Shown one piece after another: positions 8,327 to 16,047 of a stretch of 49,911 nucleotides of DNA. The first letter of the stretch is position 1, and the number at the start of each line of letters is the position of its first letter. This DNA is from Chloroflexota bacterium (GTDB lineage Bacteria; Chloroflexota; Anaerolineae; Anaerolineales; UBA11858), in assembly GCA_018648225.1 (NCBI GenBank), contig JABGRQ010000064.1:1-49911 (forward strand), in the 5' to 3' direction. The notes beneath the pieces were generated by a model that was given only the letters and a program-made list of their open reading frames with translations, was not told the origin of the DNA and did no database searches. Position numbers and translations under genes: made by a program.

Positions 8327-8824
8327 TTGAGTGATTCAACCCGCATCTGTTTTGTATGTTTGGGGAATATTGTCCGCAGCCCCCTGGCGGAGAGCATGTT
8401 CCGGCATCTGGCTGAGCAGGCTGGCCTGGGGCATAAATACGAAGTCGATTCCGCTGGAACTTCAGGTTGGCATGTTGGCGAAGAGCCTGATCGCCGGATG
8501 CGGCGTGTGGCCGCCGAACACGGTTTTCGCTATACTGGCCGCTCGCGCCAGGTGATAAAGCGCGATTTTATCGAATTTGACTGGATTATTGCCATGGATG
8601 CCAGCAACCATGCCGATTTAGCACAACTGGCCGATAGCGAAACTGCGCGCCAGAAAATTCGTCTGATGCGCGAGTTTGACCCCCAGGGCGGGCCAAATGC
8701 CCCTGTGCCAGACCCTTACTATGGCGGGATTGATGGCTTCGAAGAAGTTTTCCAGATTGTGCAGCGTGCCTGCCAGGGCCTATTAGATGCTTTGGAACAA
8801 GGAGTGATGAATAGCGAAGGATGA
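8327..8824 (+). CDS. Low-molecular-weight protein-tyrosine phosphatase
   Basis: A 165-residue cytoplasmic phosphatase of the arsenate-reductase/LMW-PTP fold. The CX5R phosphate loop with following Ser is seen as CLGNIVRS near residue 10 (most relatives have GNICRS, so the second loop Cys is Val here). The general acid lies in DPYYGG near residue 127. The start is TTG at 8327, chosen because GGAGG lies 6 nt upstream and the next in-frame starts would remove the active-site loop. A fructosamine-kinase-like gene follows 45 bp downstream. The substrate in the cell is unknown. Confidence 0.88.
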   Translation: MSDSTRICFVCLGNIVRSPLAESMFRHLAEQAGLGHKYEVDSAGTSGWHVGEEPDRRMRRVAAEHGFRYTGRSRQVIKRDFIEFDWIIAMDASNHADLAQLADSETARQKIRLMREFDPQGGPNAPVPDPYYGGIDGFEEVFQIVQRACQGLLDALEQGVMNSEG

Positions 8825-8843
8825 ATACCGAATTCACCTACTC

Positions 8844-8864
8844 GCCATTTACTATTCACTATTT
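8844..8864 (+). repeat. Short heptamer array upstream of the fructosamine kinase gene
   Basis: GCCATTT, ACTATTC and ACTATTT form three degenerate 7-nt units just before the ATG at 8870. They are of the same style as the other heptamer arrays in this window. Confidence 0.4.
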
Positions 8865-8869
8865 TTAAT

Positions 8870-9721
8870 ATGCTCCCACCTCCGGTCATCCACTACTTGA
8901 AATCTCATAATTATGGTGCTATTCAATCCACGCGCCCCGTCGATGGTGGCTGTATTAGCAATGGCGTAATTCTTTGGGTTGCTTCGGGGGAAACCTTTTT
9001 CCTTAAAACCAATCGCCGTGCCCCGGCGGATATGTTTGCCCGTGAAGCCGATGGCCTTGAAGCCCTGAACACAGCCGATGGGCCAGTTGTGCCGCGCCCC
9101 TTGCTCTGGGGCGATGACTTCCTCTTGATGGATGATTTAACCCCCGCGCCGCGCCAGAAGGATTATTGGCCTGAGTTTGGGCGTCGACTGGCGGCTTTGC
9201 ACCAACACACCAATCCCCAATTTGGTTTCGCACACAACAACCATATTGGCAGCACCCCCCAGCCCAACCCCTGGATGCAAGATGGTTTCGCCTTTTTTGC
9301 CGAGCAGCGGTTAGGGTTTCAGGCACAATTGGCCTACGATAGCGGTCTGCTCAGTGCGACTGACAAAAAAAGCCTCGATAAACTCATCGCTCGTCTGCCT
9401 AATCTCATCCCAGCGCAACCGGCATCTTTATTACACGGCGATTTATGGAGCGGCAACGCCATCAGCGACAGGCATGGCGCACCCGCCATCATTGACCCGG
9501 CGGCGCATTACGGCTGGGCCGAATCCGAACTCGCCATGACCACTCTCTTTGGCGCTTTCCCCGAAGTTTTCTATCGAGCTTATGAAGAAACGCGTTCCCT
9601 CGAAGGGGGCTATCGGAGTCGTTTTCCGCTGTATAATCTCTATCATCTGCTCAATCATGTCAATCTTTTTGGTCGTAGCTATCTTGAACAGATACAGGCT
9701 ATTCTGAGACACTATGTGTAA
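8870..9721 (+). CDS. Fructosamine/ketosamine-3-kinase family protein
   Basis: A 283-residue kinase of the aminoglycoside-phosphotransferase fold. The Brenner-type catalytic motif is LLHGDLWSGN near residue 188, followed by the metal-binding IIDPAAHYGWAESELAMTTLFG. N-terminal GGCISN and the Lys in TFFLKTN correspond to the ATP-binding lobe. Family members phosphorylate glycated lysines (fructosamines or ribulosamines) so that the sugar adduct falls off, a protein-repair role. No clear ribosome site precedes the ATG; the 45-bp gap holds a heptamer array. It is probably co-transcribed with the phosphatase upstream. Whether its substrate is a protein adduct or a free sugar amine cannot be told. 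Confidence 0.88.
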   Translation: MLPPPVIHYLKSHNYGAIQSTRPVDGGCISNGVILWVASGETFFLKTNRRAPADMFAREADGLEALNTADGPVVPRPLLWGDDFLLMDDLTPAPRQKDYWPEFGRRLAALHQHTNPQFGFAHNNHIGSTPQPNPWMQDGFAFFAEQRLGFQAQLAYDSGLLSATDKKSLDKLIARLPNLIPAQPASLLHGDLWSGNAISDRHGAPAIIDPAAHYGWAESELAMTTLFGAFPEVFYRAYEETRSLEGGYRSRFPLYNLYHLLNHVNLFGRSYLEQIQAILRHYV

Positions 9722-9847
9722 TTGTCTGCTCTGCTTTTGAGCGCTTATGCCGCTATTGTAGCGAATTACGCGAATATTCTCTTTGTTTTTCATTCGTGCT
9801 GTTCGTTTATTCGCGTTGAAATTCAGTGCCATTTTCCAAATGTGCTG

Positions 9848-9855
9848 TATAGAAT
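9848..9855 (+). promoter_or_regulatory. Probable -10 element giving a leaderless transcript
   Basis: TGTATAGAAT (extended -10, hexamer TAGAAT at 9850-9855) ends 8 bp before the ATG at 9864, so the transcript would start at or next to the start codon. GTGCCA at 9826-9831 is a possible weak -35. This explains the lack of a ribosome site. Confidence 0.45.
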
Positions 9856-9863
9856 CAAAAACT

Positions 9864-11048
9864 ATGAGCAATATTCGTTTCGACCACATCAAAGTGAAAA
9901 ACCTGCACGAATATGCTGAGCGCGTGCTGGGGAGCGCCCAACCCGGGCAGTTTATCCCAATTACCATGCAGCGCGCCCTGGCGCACGCCAACAATCCCTA
10001 CGCCGCCAAAGACGATATCGCCTTGCTCGTCGCTATCGACGCAGATGAAGAAGTTGTTGGCTTCTTCGGGATTTTGCCGCTCTTGCTACGCCGCGGCGAA
10101 GAGCTTTTCAAAGTTCACTGGTTTACCACCTGGTCGGTTTCGGGCAAGGTGCGCGGTCAGGGCGTTGGGGCGCAGCTCATGGCTGAAGCGCTCAGCCTCA
10201 AGCTGGATTACCTCATCGTGGGCAGCATCCATGCCCGGCGGGTGTGCCAAAAATATGGTTTTTGGGAGCGAGCTCCGCTGCATTATTACTGGCTGGATGC
10301 TACCGGCATGGGGCATCTCAATCCGCTGGTTTGGCTGCGCCGCGGGATGCGAAAAATGGTACATCTGCTGCGGATCAAGCGCGAAGTCCCCCTGAAGACG
10401 AATTTTATAAAACGCGTGGATAACTGGTTTGCCCCCTGGACGAAGAAGATTATCTACCAAATATTGAGCGGCGCGGCGGACTCACTTCTGGCGGGTGCCC
10501 GCCTTGAAGAGGTGACTCGTCTTCGGGAGGCGTCTACCACCCCCGAGCCGCGTCCGAACGTCGAACTCCACCGCGGCGCGGACGCGGTCAACTGGATGCT
10601 GCACCACCCCTGGATCGTAGATGAAGGCCAATCCGTCACAGAGCAAATGAAATATTATTTTACCGATACACGCCCTATGTACCGCATCTTTGGGGTGGAA
10701 ATCACCTCTCCGGAAGGTGAGTATCTGGGATTTGTAACTTTTTCAATTTCTCGCAAATCAGTGGACAGTGTTTTTCTAAAAATGCTCGATTATCAATTTG
10801 CCCGCCGCGAAGACAGGCGTTATGCGTTTGCATTGGCGTTGCGTTACGGACGGCAGCATCAGGCCGATACGATTGAAATTCCGCAAGAAATGGCGCAATA
10901 TCTGCGCCCGCGTTGGCTGCGAAAATTATTATTGCATTCCAAAGCGCGCATCTACCAGTGTATGCCCAAAGCTGACGACAGCCCCCTAGCGCAGGCCTGG
11001 GAAGATTTGGTCTTCAAGCTGGTGGATGGCGATATGGCGTTTTCGTGA
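9864..11048 (+). CDS. GNAT-fold acetyltransferase-like protein
   Basis: A 394-residue protein. The first half carries an acetyl-CoA binding pattern VRGQGVGAQLM (near residue 98) within a GNAT fold (LLVAIDADEEVVGFFGILP before it, then HARRVCQKYGFWERAP). The second half (from about 230, NVELHRGADAVNWMLHHPWI) looks like a second, degenerate acyltransferase-type domain, an arrangement reminiscent of FemAB/CelD-like proteins of envelope polysaccharide pathways. The frame stays open upstream to 9783, but that part resembles noncoding sequence and the -10 element sits just before 9864. A polysaccharide deacetylase follows, which supports a role in surface-glycan modification, an inference only. Confidence 0.72.
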   Translation: MSNIRFDHIKVKNLHEYAERVLGSAQPGQFIPITMQRALAHANNPYAAKDDIALLVAIDADEEVVGFFGILPLLLRRGEELFKVHWFTTWSVSGKVRGQGVGAQLMAEALSLKLDYLIVGSIHARRVCQKYGFWERAPLHYYWLDATGMGHLNPLVWLRRGMRKMVHLLRIKREVPLKTNFIKRVDNWFAPWTKKIIYQILSGAADSLLAGARLEEVTRLREASTTPEPRPNVELHRGADAVNWMLHHPWIVDEGQSVTEQMKYYFTDTRPMYRIFGVEITSPEGEYLGFVTFSISRKSVDSVFLKMLDYQFARREDRRYAFALALRYGRQHQADTIEIPQEMAQYLRPRWLRKLLLHSKARIYQCMPKADDSPLAQAWEDLVFKLVDGDMAFS

Positions 11049-11063
11049 ACCCCGTTTGAAAGT

Positions 11064-11129
11064 GACAGGTTGAAGATTACAGATTCAATCTGCCAACTTT
11101 CAACTTGTAACCTTTAACCTTCAACTGTC
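11064..11129 (+). repeat. Heptamer array and imperfect inverted repeat
   Basis: Five degenerate 7-nt units (CCAACTT, TCAACTT, GTAACCT, TTAACCT, TCAACTG) run from 11093 to 11127. GACAGGTTGAAG (11064-11075) is complementary to CTTCAACTGTC (11119-11129) apart from one base, so the region could fold. It fills the gap between the acetyltransferase and deacetylase genes. Confidence 0.65.
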
Positions 11130-11132
11130 AAA

Positions 11133-12164
11133 ATGAAGAAAATATTCTCAAAAATTCTTGAATTTATCGCCCGCATAATCCCGTTGCGATTGTATCCGTT
11201 GTTGTTGCGCCGGACGCATGTGGATTTTTTCTATCATGCCGTTTCTGATGAGCCGATGGAACATGCCCGCTGGCTGTATCCGGTGGTGCCGGTGGTGCAG
11301 TTTGCAGAAGCGATTGAGTTCATTCATGCTCAATATACACCGGTGGACTATCATCAACTGCACGCCCATTACACGCAGGGTAAATCGTTGCCCTCGAATG
11401 CCGCGCATCTCTCATTTGACGATGGTTTCAGTGAATGTTATTCGGTTGTACGCCCTTTGCTTCTGAAAAAGAAAATTCCCTGCACATTTTTCGTCGCAAC
11501 CGATTGGGTCGATAACCAGGCCATGTTTTACCGCAACAAAATCTCGCTGTGCATTGAACATACTAACTTTCCAACTTTCAACCTTCAACAGCTAAAAAAT
11601 TTTGCAGCAGAAATTGAAACCGTTGAAGATGGGGTTCTTTGGCTCAAAGAACTTCGCATCTCCGACGATGTCCTGATTGATGAAATTTGCCGTGTTCTGG
11701 GTGTGGATTGGGAAGTCTTTTTGCGTGAAGTCCAACCCTATCTGACACGTGAGCAAATTCGGCAGATGCACGCCGATGGCTTTACCATCGGAGCGCATAC
11801 CAGATCACATCCCAAATTGCGCGGGCTGGATGCCGCCGAAATCGAAGCCCAAATCGTAGATTCGTGCCGCATTGTGCAAGAGATCACCGGGCAGGCGATT
11901 GTTCCCTTTTCATTCCCACATTCAGCTTTTGGCATCCCGCGCCAACTGCTTGCCGATATTCGCACCCACCATCCCTTTATCGGCCTTCTCTTTGATACGA
12001 AAGGCGTGCATCAGGATGTGAATTTTATTGTCAACCGTGTCTGGGCAGAGCGCCCGCTAACCCCGGCGCGGGTCCTACATCCGCTGTCCGAGATTTTGCA
12101 CAACGCCTATCAGGAAGCCTGGGTAGATGAAATCATAGACATGGGGCGAAAATTGCGCCGATAA
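11133..12164 (+). CDS. Polysaccharide deacetylase (NodB-like)
   Basis: A 343-residue carbohydrate esterase family 4-like protein. Motif 1 is LSFDDGFSE near residue 93 (metal-binding Asp and the catalytic Asp), and motif 2 is GAHTRSHPKL near residue 223 (metal-binding His pair). The basic, hydrophobic N-terminus (residues 1-30) may hold it at the membrane. Such enzymes remove N- or O-acetyl groups from glycans such as capsule or peptidoglycan. It is probably co-transcribed with the acetyltransferase-like gene 84 bp upstream. A heptamer repeat encodes FPTFNLQQ within the region between the motifs. No ribosome site is evident. The exact glycan is unknown. Confidence 0.85.
   Translation: MKKIFSKILEFIARIIPLRLYPLLLRRTHVDFFYHAVSDEPMEHARWLYPVVPVVQFAEAIEFIHAQYTPVDYHQLHAHYTQGKSLPSNAAHLSFDDGFSECYSVVRPLLLKKKIPCTFFVATDWVDNQAMFYRNKISLCIEHTNFPTFNLQQLKNFAAEIETVEDGVLWLKELRISDDVLIDEICRVLGVDWEVFLREVQPYLTREQIRQMHADGFTIGAHTRSHPKLRGLDAAEIEAQIVDSCRIVQEITGQAIVPFSFPHSAFGIPRQLLADIRTHHPFIGLLFDTKGVHQDVNFIVNRVWAERPLTPARVLHPLSEILHNAYQEAWVDEIIDMGRKLRR
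11571..11591 (+). repeat. Heptamer repeat inside the deacetylase gene
   Basis: CCAACTT, TCAACCT and TCAACAG are three degenerate 7-nt units totalling 21 bp, so the frame is preserved. They encode part of PTFNLQQL, echoing the STFNLQPS coded by the array in the radical SAM gene. Confidence 0.7.
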
Positions 12165-12167
12165 CAA

Positions 12168-12204
12168 ACAGACTTCTGAAGTCTTCAAAACTTCGGAAGT
12201 CTGT
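12168..12204. terminator. Hairpin between convergent genes
   Basis: ACAGACTTC-T-GAAGT pairs with ACTTC-G-GAAGTCTGT around a short loop. It lies between the stops of the deacetylase (plus) and the aminotransferase (minus). No T-tract follows, so it may be a repeat as much as a terminator; a similar CTTCGGA motif occurs at 31459. Confidence 0.5.
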
Positions 12205-12234
12205 GTTAAGGTCTAGCTGTCAACTCTGGGGGAA

Positions 12235-13740
12235 TTATGCACTATCACGCAGCAAACCATATTTTGGATAGTCCACTTCAACGACCTGAATGTCTGCATC
12301 CAGTTTATCTTTAAAAGTATGGAGAAATTGTATAAACCGATAGACATCCGCAAAATTCGAGACTACCCCAACCGAGATTCGAATTGTGCTGGGGTTGCGG
12401 TTATGTTCGTTGCGCGCCCAATCAAAGAAATCATCAAATGATAATGCAGTGGGTTGATTGAATACCTGCGCCATTTCTTCTTGTTTTAGCTGATGCACGA
12501 TTTCGCCAGTTCCCGGGTTGCAGAAGCAACCCGTCCGTAGCGAGATATTCGCTTGGTTCGCCAGCGCTTCGATGCGCCGGTAGTCGATGCGCGTCCCCTC
12601 GGGGTCGTCCACGCTGAAGGAAATTGTCCCCCCCCGCGCTTTCAGGTTCGTAGGCCCAAAAATCTGCACCAGGGGACGTCCATTGCTGTGGCGCAGCTTT
12701 ATCATTTGGTCCAGCAGCCAGCCAGTCAGACAGGCAACCCGTTCGTGAATAATATCAATGCCGATGCTGGCAATATGGCGCAGGCCAATCTCTATGGCGG
12801 GCAAATTGAGATAATTGACGGTGCCATCTTCAAACCCGGCTTCATTCTCTAACAGATAATGCCATCCTTCGCCCTGTACGGAGGTAATCGAAATGGTACC
12901 ACCCGCAAACCAGGGGCGTTGTAATTTTCGCAGGGTTGCTTTACGGGCCAGCAAGCAGCCCACTCCGGTGGGGTAGCCGAATATTTTATAAAACGACAGC
13001 GGCACAAAATCGGGTTTCCAGATACTCAGATCAAGGCGGTTTGTGGGGGCGAAAGCTGCGCTATCAAGTAAAACATCCCAACCCCTGGCTTGCGCCATCG
13101 CAATCCACTCCAGCGAATGTTGCACGCCGGTGAAATTGGATTGCGCCGGATAGGCGAATAGATTGTTGCTCTCCGGTTCGACTTGATTCAATTCTGCTTC
13201 GAGCTCGGCTGCGCCCAGGCGTAATTCAGGCATCACGGTGGGCATGTATGTTACTCGCGCGCCTTTACTGCGGGCAAATTCGCGGATGCCGTTGACGGAA
13301 TTATGATTATCAAAAACGGGTAAGTAACGGCTGTGTGCATCAAATGGATACGCTTCGCCAACGAGTTTCAGCGCGCCGCTGGCATTGGGCGTGAAGATGA
13401 CCACATATTCATCGGGGGAGGCGTTAAAGAATTCCAGCACATAACAACGCGCCTGTTCAACCAGGTGCGTCATGGCAAGGGATGTTGGATTCTTTGAATG
13501 GGGGTTGCCAAAAATGCCTTCTTCTAGCAGGGCCATGTGCTGGCGAAGCTGCGATGCGGCATACAAACCACCACCAGTGTAATCCAAATAGATTTGATTG
13601 TGTTTTTCCAGGCGGGCGTACTCGCGGGCGCGCAAATTATCTAATAGATGAGTGCTTTCATAGGCTGGATATTCATTTTTGAAAGCGGCTAAAGCCTGGT
13701 ACAAATTATTATCGTTGTATTCATGCAATGATATTTCCAT
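12235..13740 (-). CDS. Class V aminotransferase-fold enzyme, MoCo-sulfurase-like
   Basis: A 501-residue PLP enzyme. The PLP lysine lies in LSFYKIFGYPTGVG, and downstream are GGGTI-like and GFEDGTVNYLNLPAIEIGL motifs and RTGCFCNPGTGE, whose Cys is where molybdenum cofactor sulfurases and related cysteine desulfurases carry the persulfide. These patterns resemble the N-terminal half of eukaryotic-type MoCo sulfurase, but the C-terminal MOSC domain is absent. It could be a cysteine desulfurase or lyase of that subgroup. Start: the ATG at 13740 has AAAGGA upstream; a longer frame back to 13881 reads like noncoding sequence. A possible -10 (TACAAT) lies at 13795-13800 on the minus strand. No molybdenum genes are nearby. 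Confidence 0.82.
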   Translation of the reverse strand: MEISLHEYNDNNLYQALAAFKNEYPAYESTHLLDNLRAREYARLEKHNQIYLDYTGGGLYAASQLRQHMALLEEGIFGNPHSKNPTSLAMTHLVEQARCYVLEFFNASPDEYVVIFTPNASGALKLVGEAYPFDAHSRYLPVFDNHNSVNGIREFARSKGARVTYMPTVMPELRLGAAELEAELNQVEPESNNLFAYPAQSNFTGVQHSLEWIAMAQARGWDVLLDSAAFAPTNRLDLSIWKPDFVPLSFYKIFGYPTGVGCLLARKATLRKLQRPWFAGGTISITSVQGEGWHYLLENEAGFEDGTVNYLNLPAIEIGLRHIASIGIDIIHERVACLTGWLLDQMIKLRHSNGRPLVQIFGPTNLKARGGTISFSVDDPEGTRIDYRRIEALANQANISLRTGCFCNPGTGEIVHQLKQEEMAQVFNQPTALSFDDFFDWARNEHNRNPSTIRISVGVVSNFADVYRFIQFLHTFKDKLDADIQVVEVDYPKYGLLRDSA

Positions 13741-13949
13741 TCCATCGTTCCTTTCGGTGATCTGCGTTGGTTTGGAGTTGTGTTTTCTCGCCATATTGTA
13801 TCGCATGTAGGCTATAGAGTTTTCACCGCGCAGTAAGAAAAAACCGAAAAACCAGACTACGCGGGTGACTTTGCCAGTCAAACAACCTGATTTTTCGTGT
13901 TCTTTCGCTCGGAAAGCTTTCGCCCGCCTTTCAAATTGGACAAAACCAC

Positions 13950-13978
13950 TTGCATTTTAGAAGTGTTTCGTATATACT
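13950..13978 (+). promoter_or_regulatory. Promoter of the dcw cluster
   Basis: TTGCAT (13950-13955), a 17-bp spacer and TATACT (13973-13978) form a good sigma-70 type promoter. Transcription would start near 13985, just before the MraZ boxes and about 75 nt upstream of mraZ. Confidence 0.8.
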
Positions 13979-13988
13979 GTGTGTGCTT

Positions 13989-14013
13989 GTGGGATAAAGT
14001 GGGAAGAAGTGGC
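13989..14013 (+). promoter_or_regulatory. MraZ operator: three direct repeats with 10-bp period
   Basis: GTGGG at 13989, GTGGG at 13999 and GTGGC at 14009 are separated by 5 bp each. MraZ proteins are known to bind direct TGGGN repeats with this spacing upstream of their own gene. The boxes begin just after the predicted transcription start, so binding should repress the whole cluster. Confidence 0.82.
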
Positions 14014-14059
14014 GCGCCGGGCGACCGGCGTGTGGTTGTTTAATGGAGAAATAGAACAA

Positions 14060-14488
14060 ATGTTTTTGGGTCAGTACCGCCACTCGCTTGATGATAAGGG
14101 ACGATTGACGATTCCGGCAAAGTTTCGCGACGAATTGTCTAATGGCGCGCATCTGACACAAGGTTTTGATCGCAACCTGCGCCTGGTGACGAAGGCAGCG
14201 TTTGATGAAATGGCTGCTAAAGTCAGTCAGATGCAGACAACCGATCCGTTAACCCGTATTTTGCGCCGTTTGATCTTTGCAAGCGCCAGCGAGGCTGACC
14301 TGGATAGCGTTGGCCGCATCTTGATTCCGCAGTTTTTGCGCGATGTGGCTGGATTGCAAACGGATGCTGTTATTGTAGGCGTTGGCGAGGCTATCGAAAT
14401 CTGGTCACCTGCATCTTGGGATGAACAAGTTAGTTTGCTCAGCGATGTTGAAGCCAATTCACAGCGTTTTGCGGCCCTGGAATTATAG
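14060..14488 (+). CDS. mraZ: Transcriptional regulator MraZ
   Basis: A 142-residue protein with two SpoVT/AbrB-like half domains. [26 protein letters not shown] is the first DXXXR-type motif, and [16 protein letters not shown] the second. It forms a ring-like oligomer that binds direct repeats upstream of its own operon; those repeats are present at 13989-14013. Start: ATG at 14060 with GGAGA 10 nt upstream; the frame is open further upstream to 13979 but would run through the operator and the expected N-terminus fits 14060. It is the first gene of the division cluster. Confidence 0.95.
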   Translation: MFLGQYRHSLDDKGRLTIPAKFRDELSNGAHLTQGFDRNLRLVTKAAFDEMAAKVSQMQTTDPLTRILRRLIFASASEADLDSVGRILIPQFLRDVAGLQTDAVIVGVGEAIEIWSPASWDEQVSLLSDVEANSQRFAALEL

Positions 14489-14501
14489 TCTTATGGCTGG
14501 A

Positions 14502-14557
14502 TTTGTCTTACGGGTCAAACGGGGCGCTTTCAACCAACGAACTGCCCCACCGACAAA
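14502..14557 (+). other. Possible leader hairpin before rsmH
   Basis: TTTGTC (14502-14507) and GACAAA (14552-14557) enclose GGGGC (14521-14525) and GCCCC (14544-14548). The nested pairing lies in the mraZ-rsmH gap, where no ribosome site is obvious. It is short and may be chance. Confidence 0.3.
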
Positions 14558-14583
14558 TAAGACCAACCTTCCCATCCAACCCG

Positions 14584-15504
14584 ATGACGCATCAACCTGT
14601 ACTTTACCACGAAATTCTAGAAGCTCTGCATCCTCACGATGGCGGCTGTTATATTGACGGCACTGTAGGCGCCGGCGGCCATGCAAGGGGGATATTAGAG
14701 GCCAGTTCTCCGAATGGAAAATTACTAGGATTGGACCTCGACCCCCGGGCATTAGACTTAGCCAAAAATAACTTAGCATCTTTTGGGGAGCGCGTGACCC
14801 TGGTGCAAGCTTCTTACACATCGCTGGATGAGCAGATGCAAGCCCTGGGTTGGTCCTCTGTCCAGGGGATTGTACTCGACCTGGGCGTTTCTTCGATGCA
14901 GTTAGATACGCCGGAACGCGGCTTTTCCTTCAAAGTAGATGCCCCCCTGGATATGCGTTTCAGCCCCGAGGAAGTACGCACCGCTGCCGATTTGGTGAAT
15001 TCGCTTCCTGAATCCGAGTTGGCCGATTTGATTTATCGCTACGGCGAAGAGCGCAAATCGCGGCAGGTGGCCCGGGCGATCGTTTATGCCCGGCCGGTTC
15101 GCACCACCCTCGAGCTGGCTCAGATCGTCAGCCGCGTAGTGGGCAAGGGCAAAGGATACACACGTTTGCATCCGGCTACGCGCACTTTTCAGGCATTGCG
15201 GATTGCCACCAACCGAGAATTGGAGGCTGTCGAGACTGTGCTCCCGTTGGCGATATCGGCATTGACCCCCGGGGGGCGGTTAGCTGTGATTGCCTTTCAT
15301 TCGCTGGAAGATCGCATTGTAAAACGCTATTTTCAGCGTGAGAGTCGGGATTGTATATGCCCGGTCGAAATTCCGATATGTAGTTGCGGGCACCAGGCTT
15401 CTATTAATATGGTTACTCGGAAGCCCTTACAGGCTTCCTCAGCCGAAGTTGATAAAAATCCGCGGGCGCGCAGCGCTCGCTTGCGAGTTGCTGAAAAGCG
15501 CTAA
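14584..15504 (+). CDS. rsmH: 16S rRNA (cytosine1402-N4)-methyltransferase
   Basis: A 306-residue SAM-dependent methyltransferase (MraW) that N4-methylates C1402 in the ribosomal P site. [15 protein letters not shown] is the typical start, and [14 protein letters not shown] is the SAM-binding loop; [20 protein letters not shown] and [19 protein letters not shown] are family signatures. Length fits (about 300-315). Start: ATG 14584; an in-frame TTG at 14503 would add an unlikely extension. No clear ribosome site is seen. It follows mraZ by 95 bp. Confidence 0.94.
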   Translation: MTHQPVLYHEILEALHPHDGGCYIDGTVGAGGHARGILEASSPNGKLLGLDLDPRALDLAKNNLASFGERVTLVQASYTSLDEQMQALGWSSVQGIVLDLGVSSMQLDTPERGFSFKVDAPLDMRFSPEEVRTAADLVNSLPESELADLIYRYGEERKSRQVARAIVYARPVRTTLELAQIVSRVVGKGKGYTRLHPATRTFQALRIATNRELEAVETVLPLAISALTPGGRLAVIAFHSLEDRIVKRYFQRESRDCICPVEIPICSCGHQASINMVTRKPLQASSAEVDKNPRARSARLRVAEKR

Positions 15505-15567
15505 GATTGGCATAAGACTTGCAGGGTACATAGGTAATATTGGATGCGATTCATTCTTGGTGATGAT

Positions 15568-16047
15568 ATGGACAACGTATCACAAATTACACAAGCATAT
15601 TCTCAGGCCCCCTGGCGAAAGCAGCTTCAGGTGATCGGCATTTTTCTATCCGTGCTGATTATCTTGTTGATGGCTGCTAGTGTATTCGTTAGCATTACGG
15701 CACGCGCCGCGACGCTGGGCCGTGAAATTCAGCGCTATCGCCTGGAGAACGAAGACCTGGAATATGAAATTGCCAATCTGCGTTCTGATTTGGCGGCGCT
15801 AAATTCCGTTTCGGTACTCAAGGCGCGCGCGCTGGAACTGGGATTTCGTCCGGCTACTACCGACGAAATTTCCTATATCCGAGTGACCGGATATACAGGC
15901 AAGCCGAAGGCCAGTATTGCCACTCCTGCACAAACTGTGGTTTCAACTGCGCCTGTGCTTTTGCCCGCTTTTACCCAATCTTGGGTGGAGTGGCTTACAG
16001 AGCAACTTCAGAATCCCCCAATGTCGGTAGCGGACTCGCAGCCATGA
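15568..16047 (+). CDS. ftsL: FtsL-like division protein
   Basis: A 159-residue small bitopic membrane protein. One transmembrane helix (about residues 22-45, VIGIFLSVLIILLMAASVFV) is followed by a coiled coil (RYRLENEDLEYEIANLRSDLAALN), then a proline- and threonine-rich tail. Size, topology and position between rsmH and ftsI point to FtsL, which pairs with FtsQ/DivIB to activate the septal synthase; sequence conservation in this family is low. Start: ATG 15568 (GGTGAT upstream) is preferred to ATG 15544. Its stop overlaps the ftsI start (ATGA). Confidence 0.75.
   Translation: MDNVSQITQAYSQAPWRKQLQVIGIFLSVLIILLMAASVFVSITARAATLGREIQRYRLENEDLEYEIANLRSDLAALNSVSVLKARALELGFRPATTDEISYIRVTGYTGKPKASIATPAQTVVSTAPVLLPAFTQSWVEWLTEQLQNPPMSVADSQP

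Noticed and set aside
13741-13881. N-terminal extension of the aminotransferase
   Set aside because: The frame is open, but the extra 47 residues look noncoding and the ATG at 13740 has a ribosome site and a family-like start.
15544-15567. Upstream ATG for ftsL
   Set aside because: Adds eight residues without a ribosome site; the ATG at 15568 has better spacing, though either is possible.
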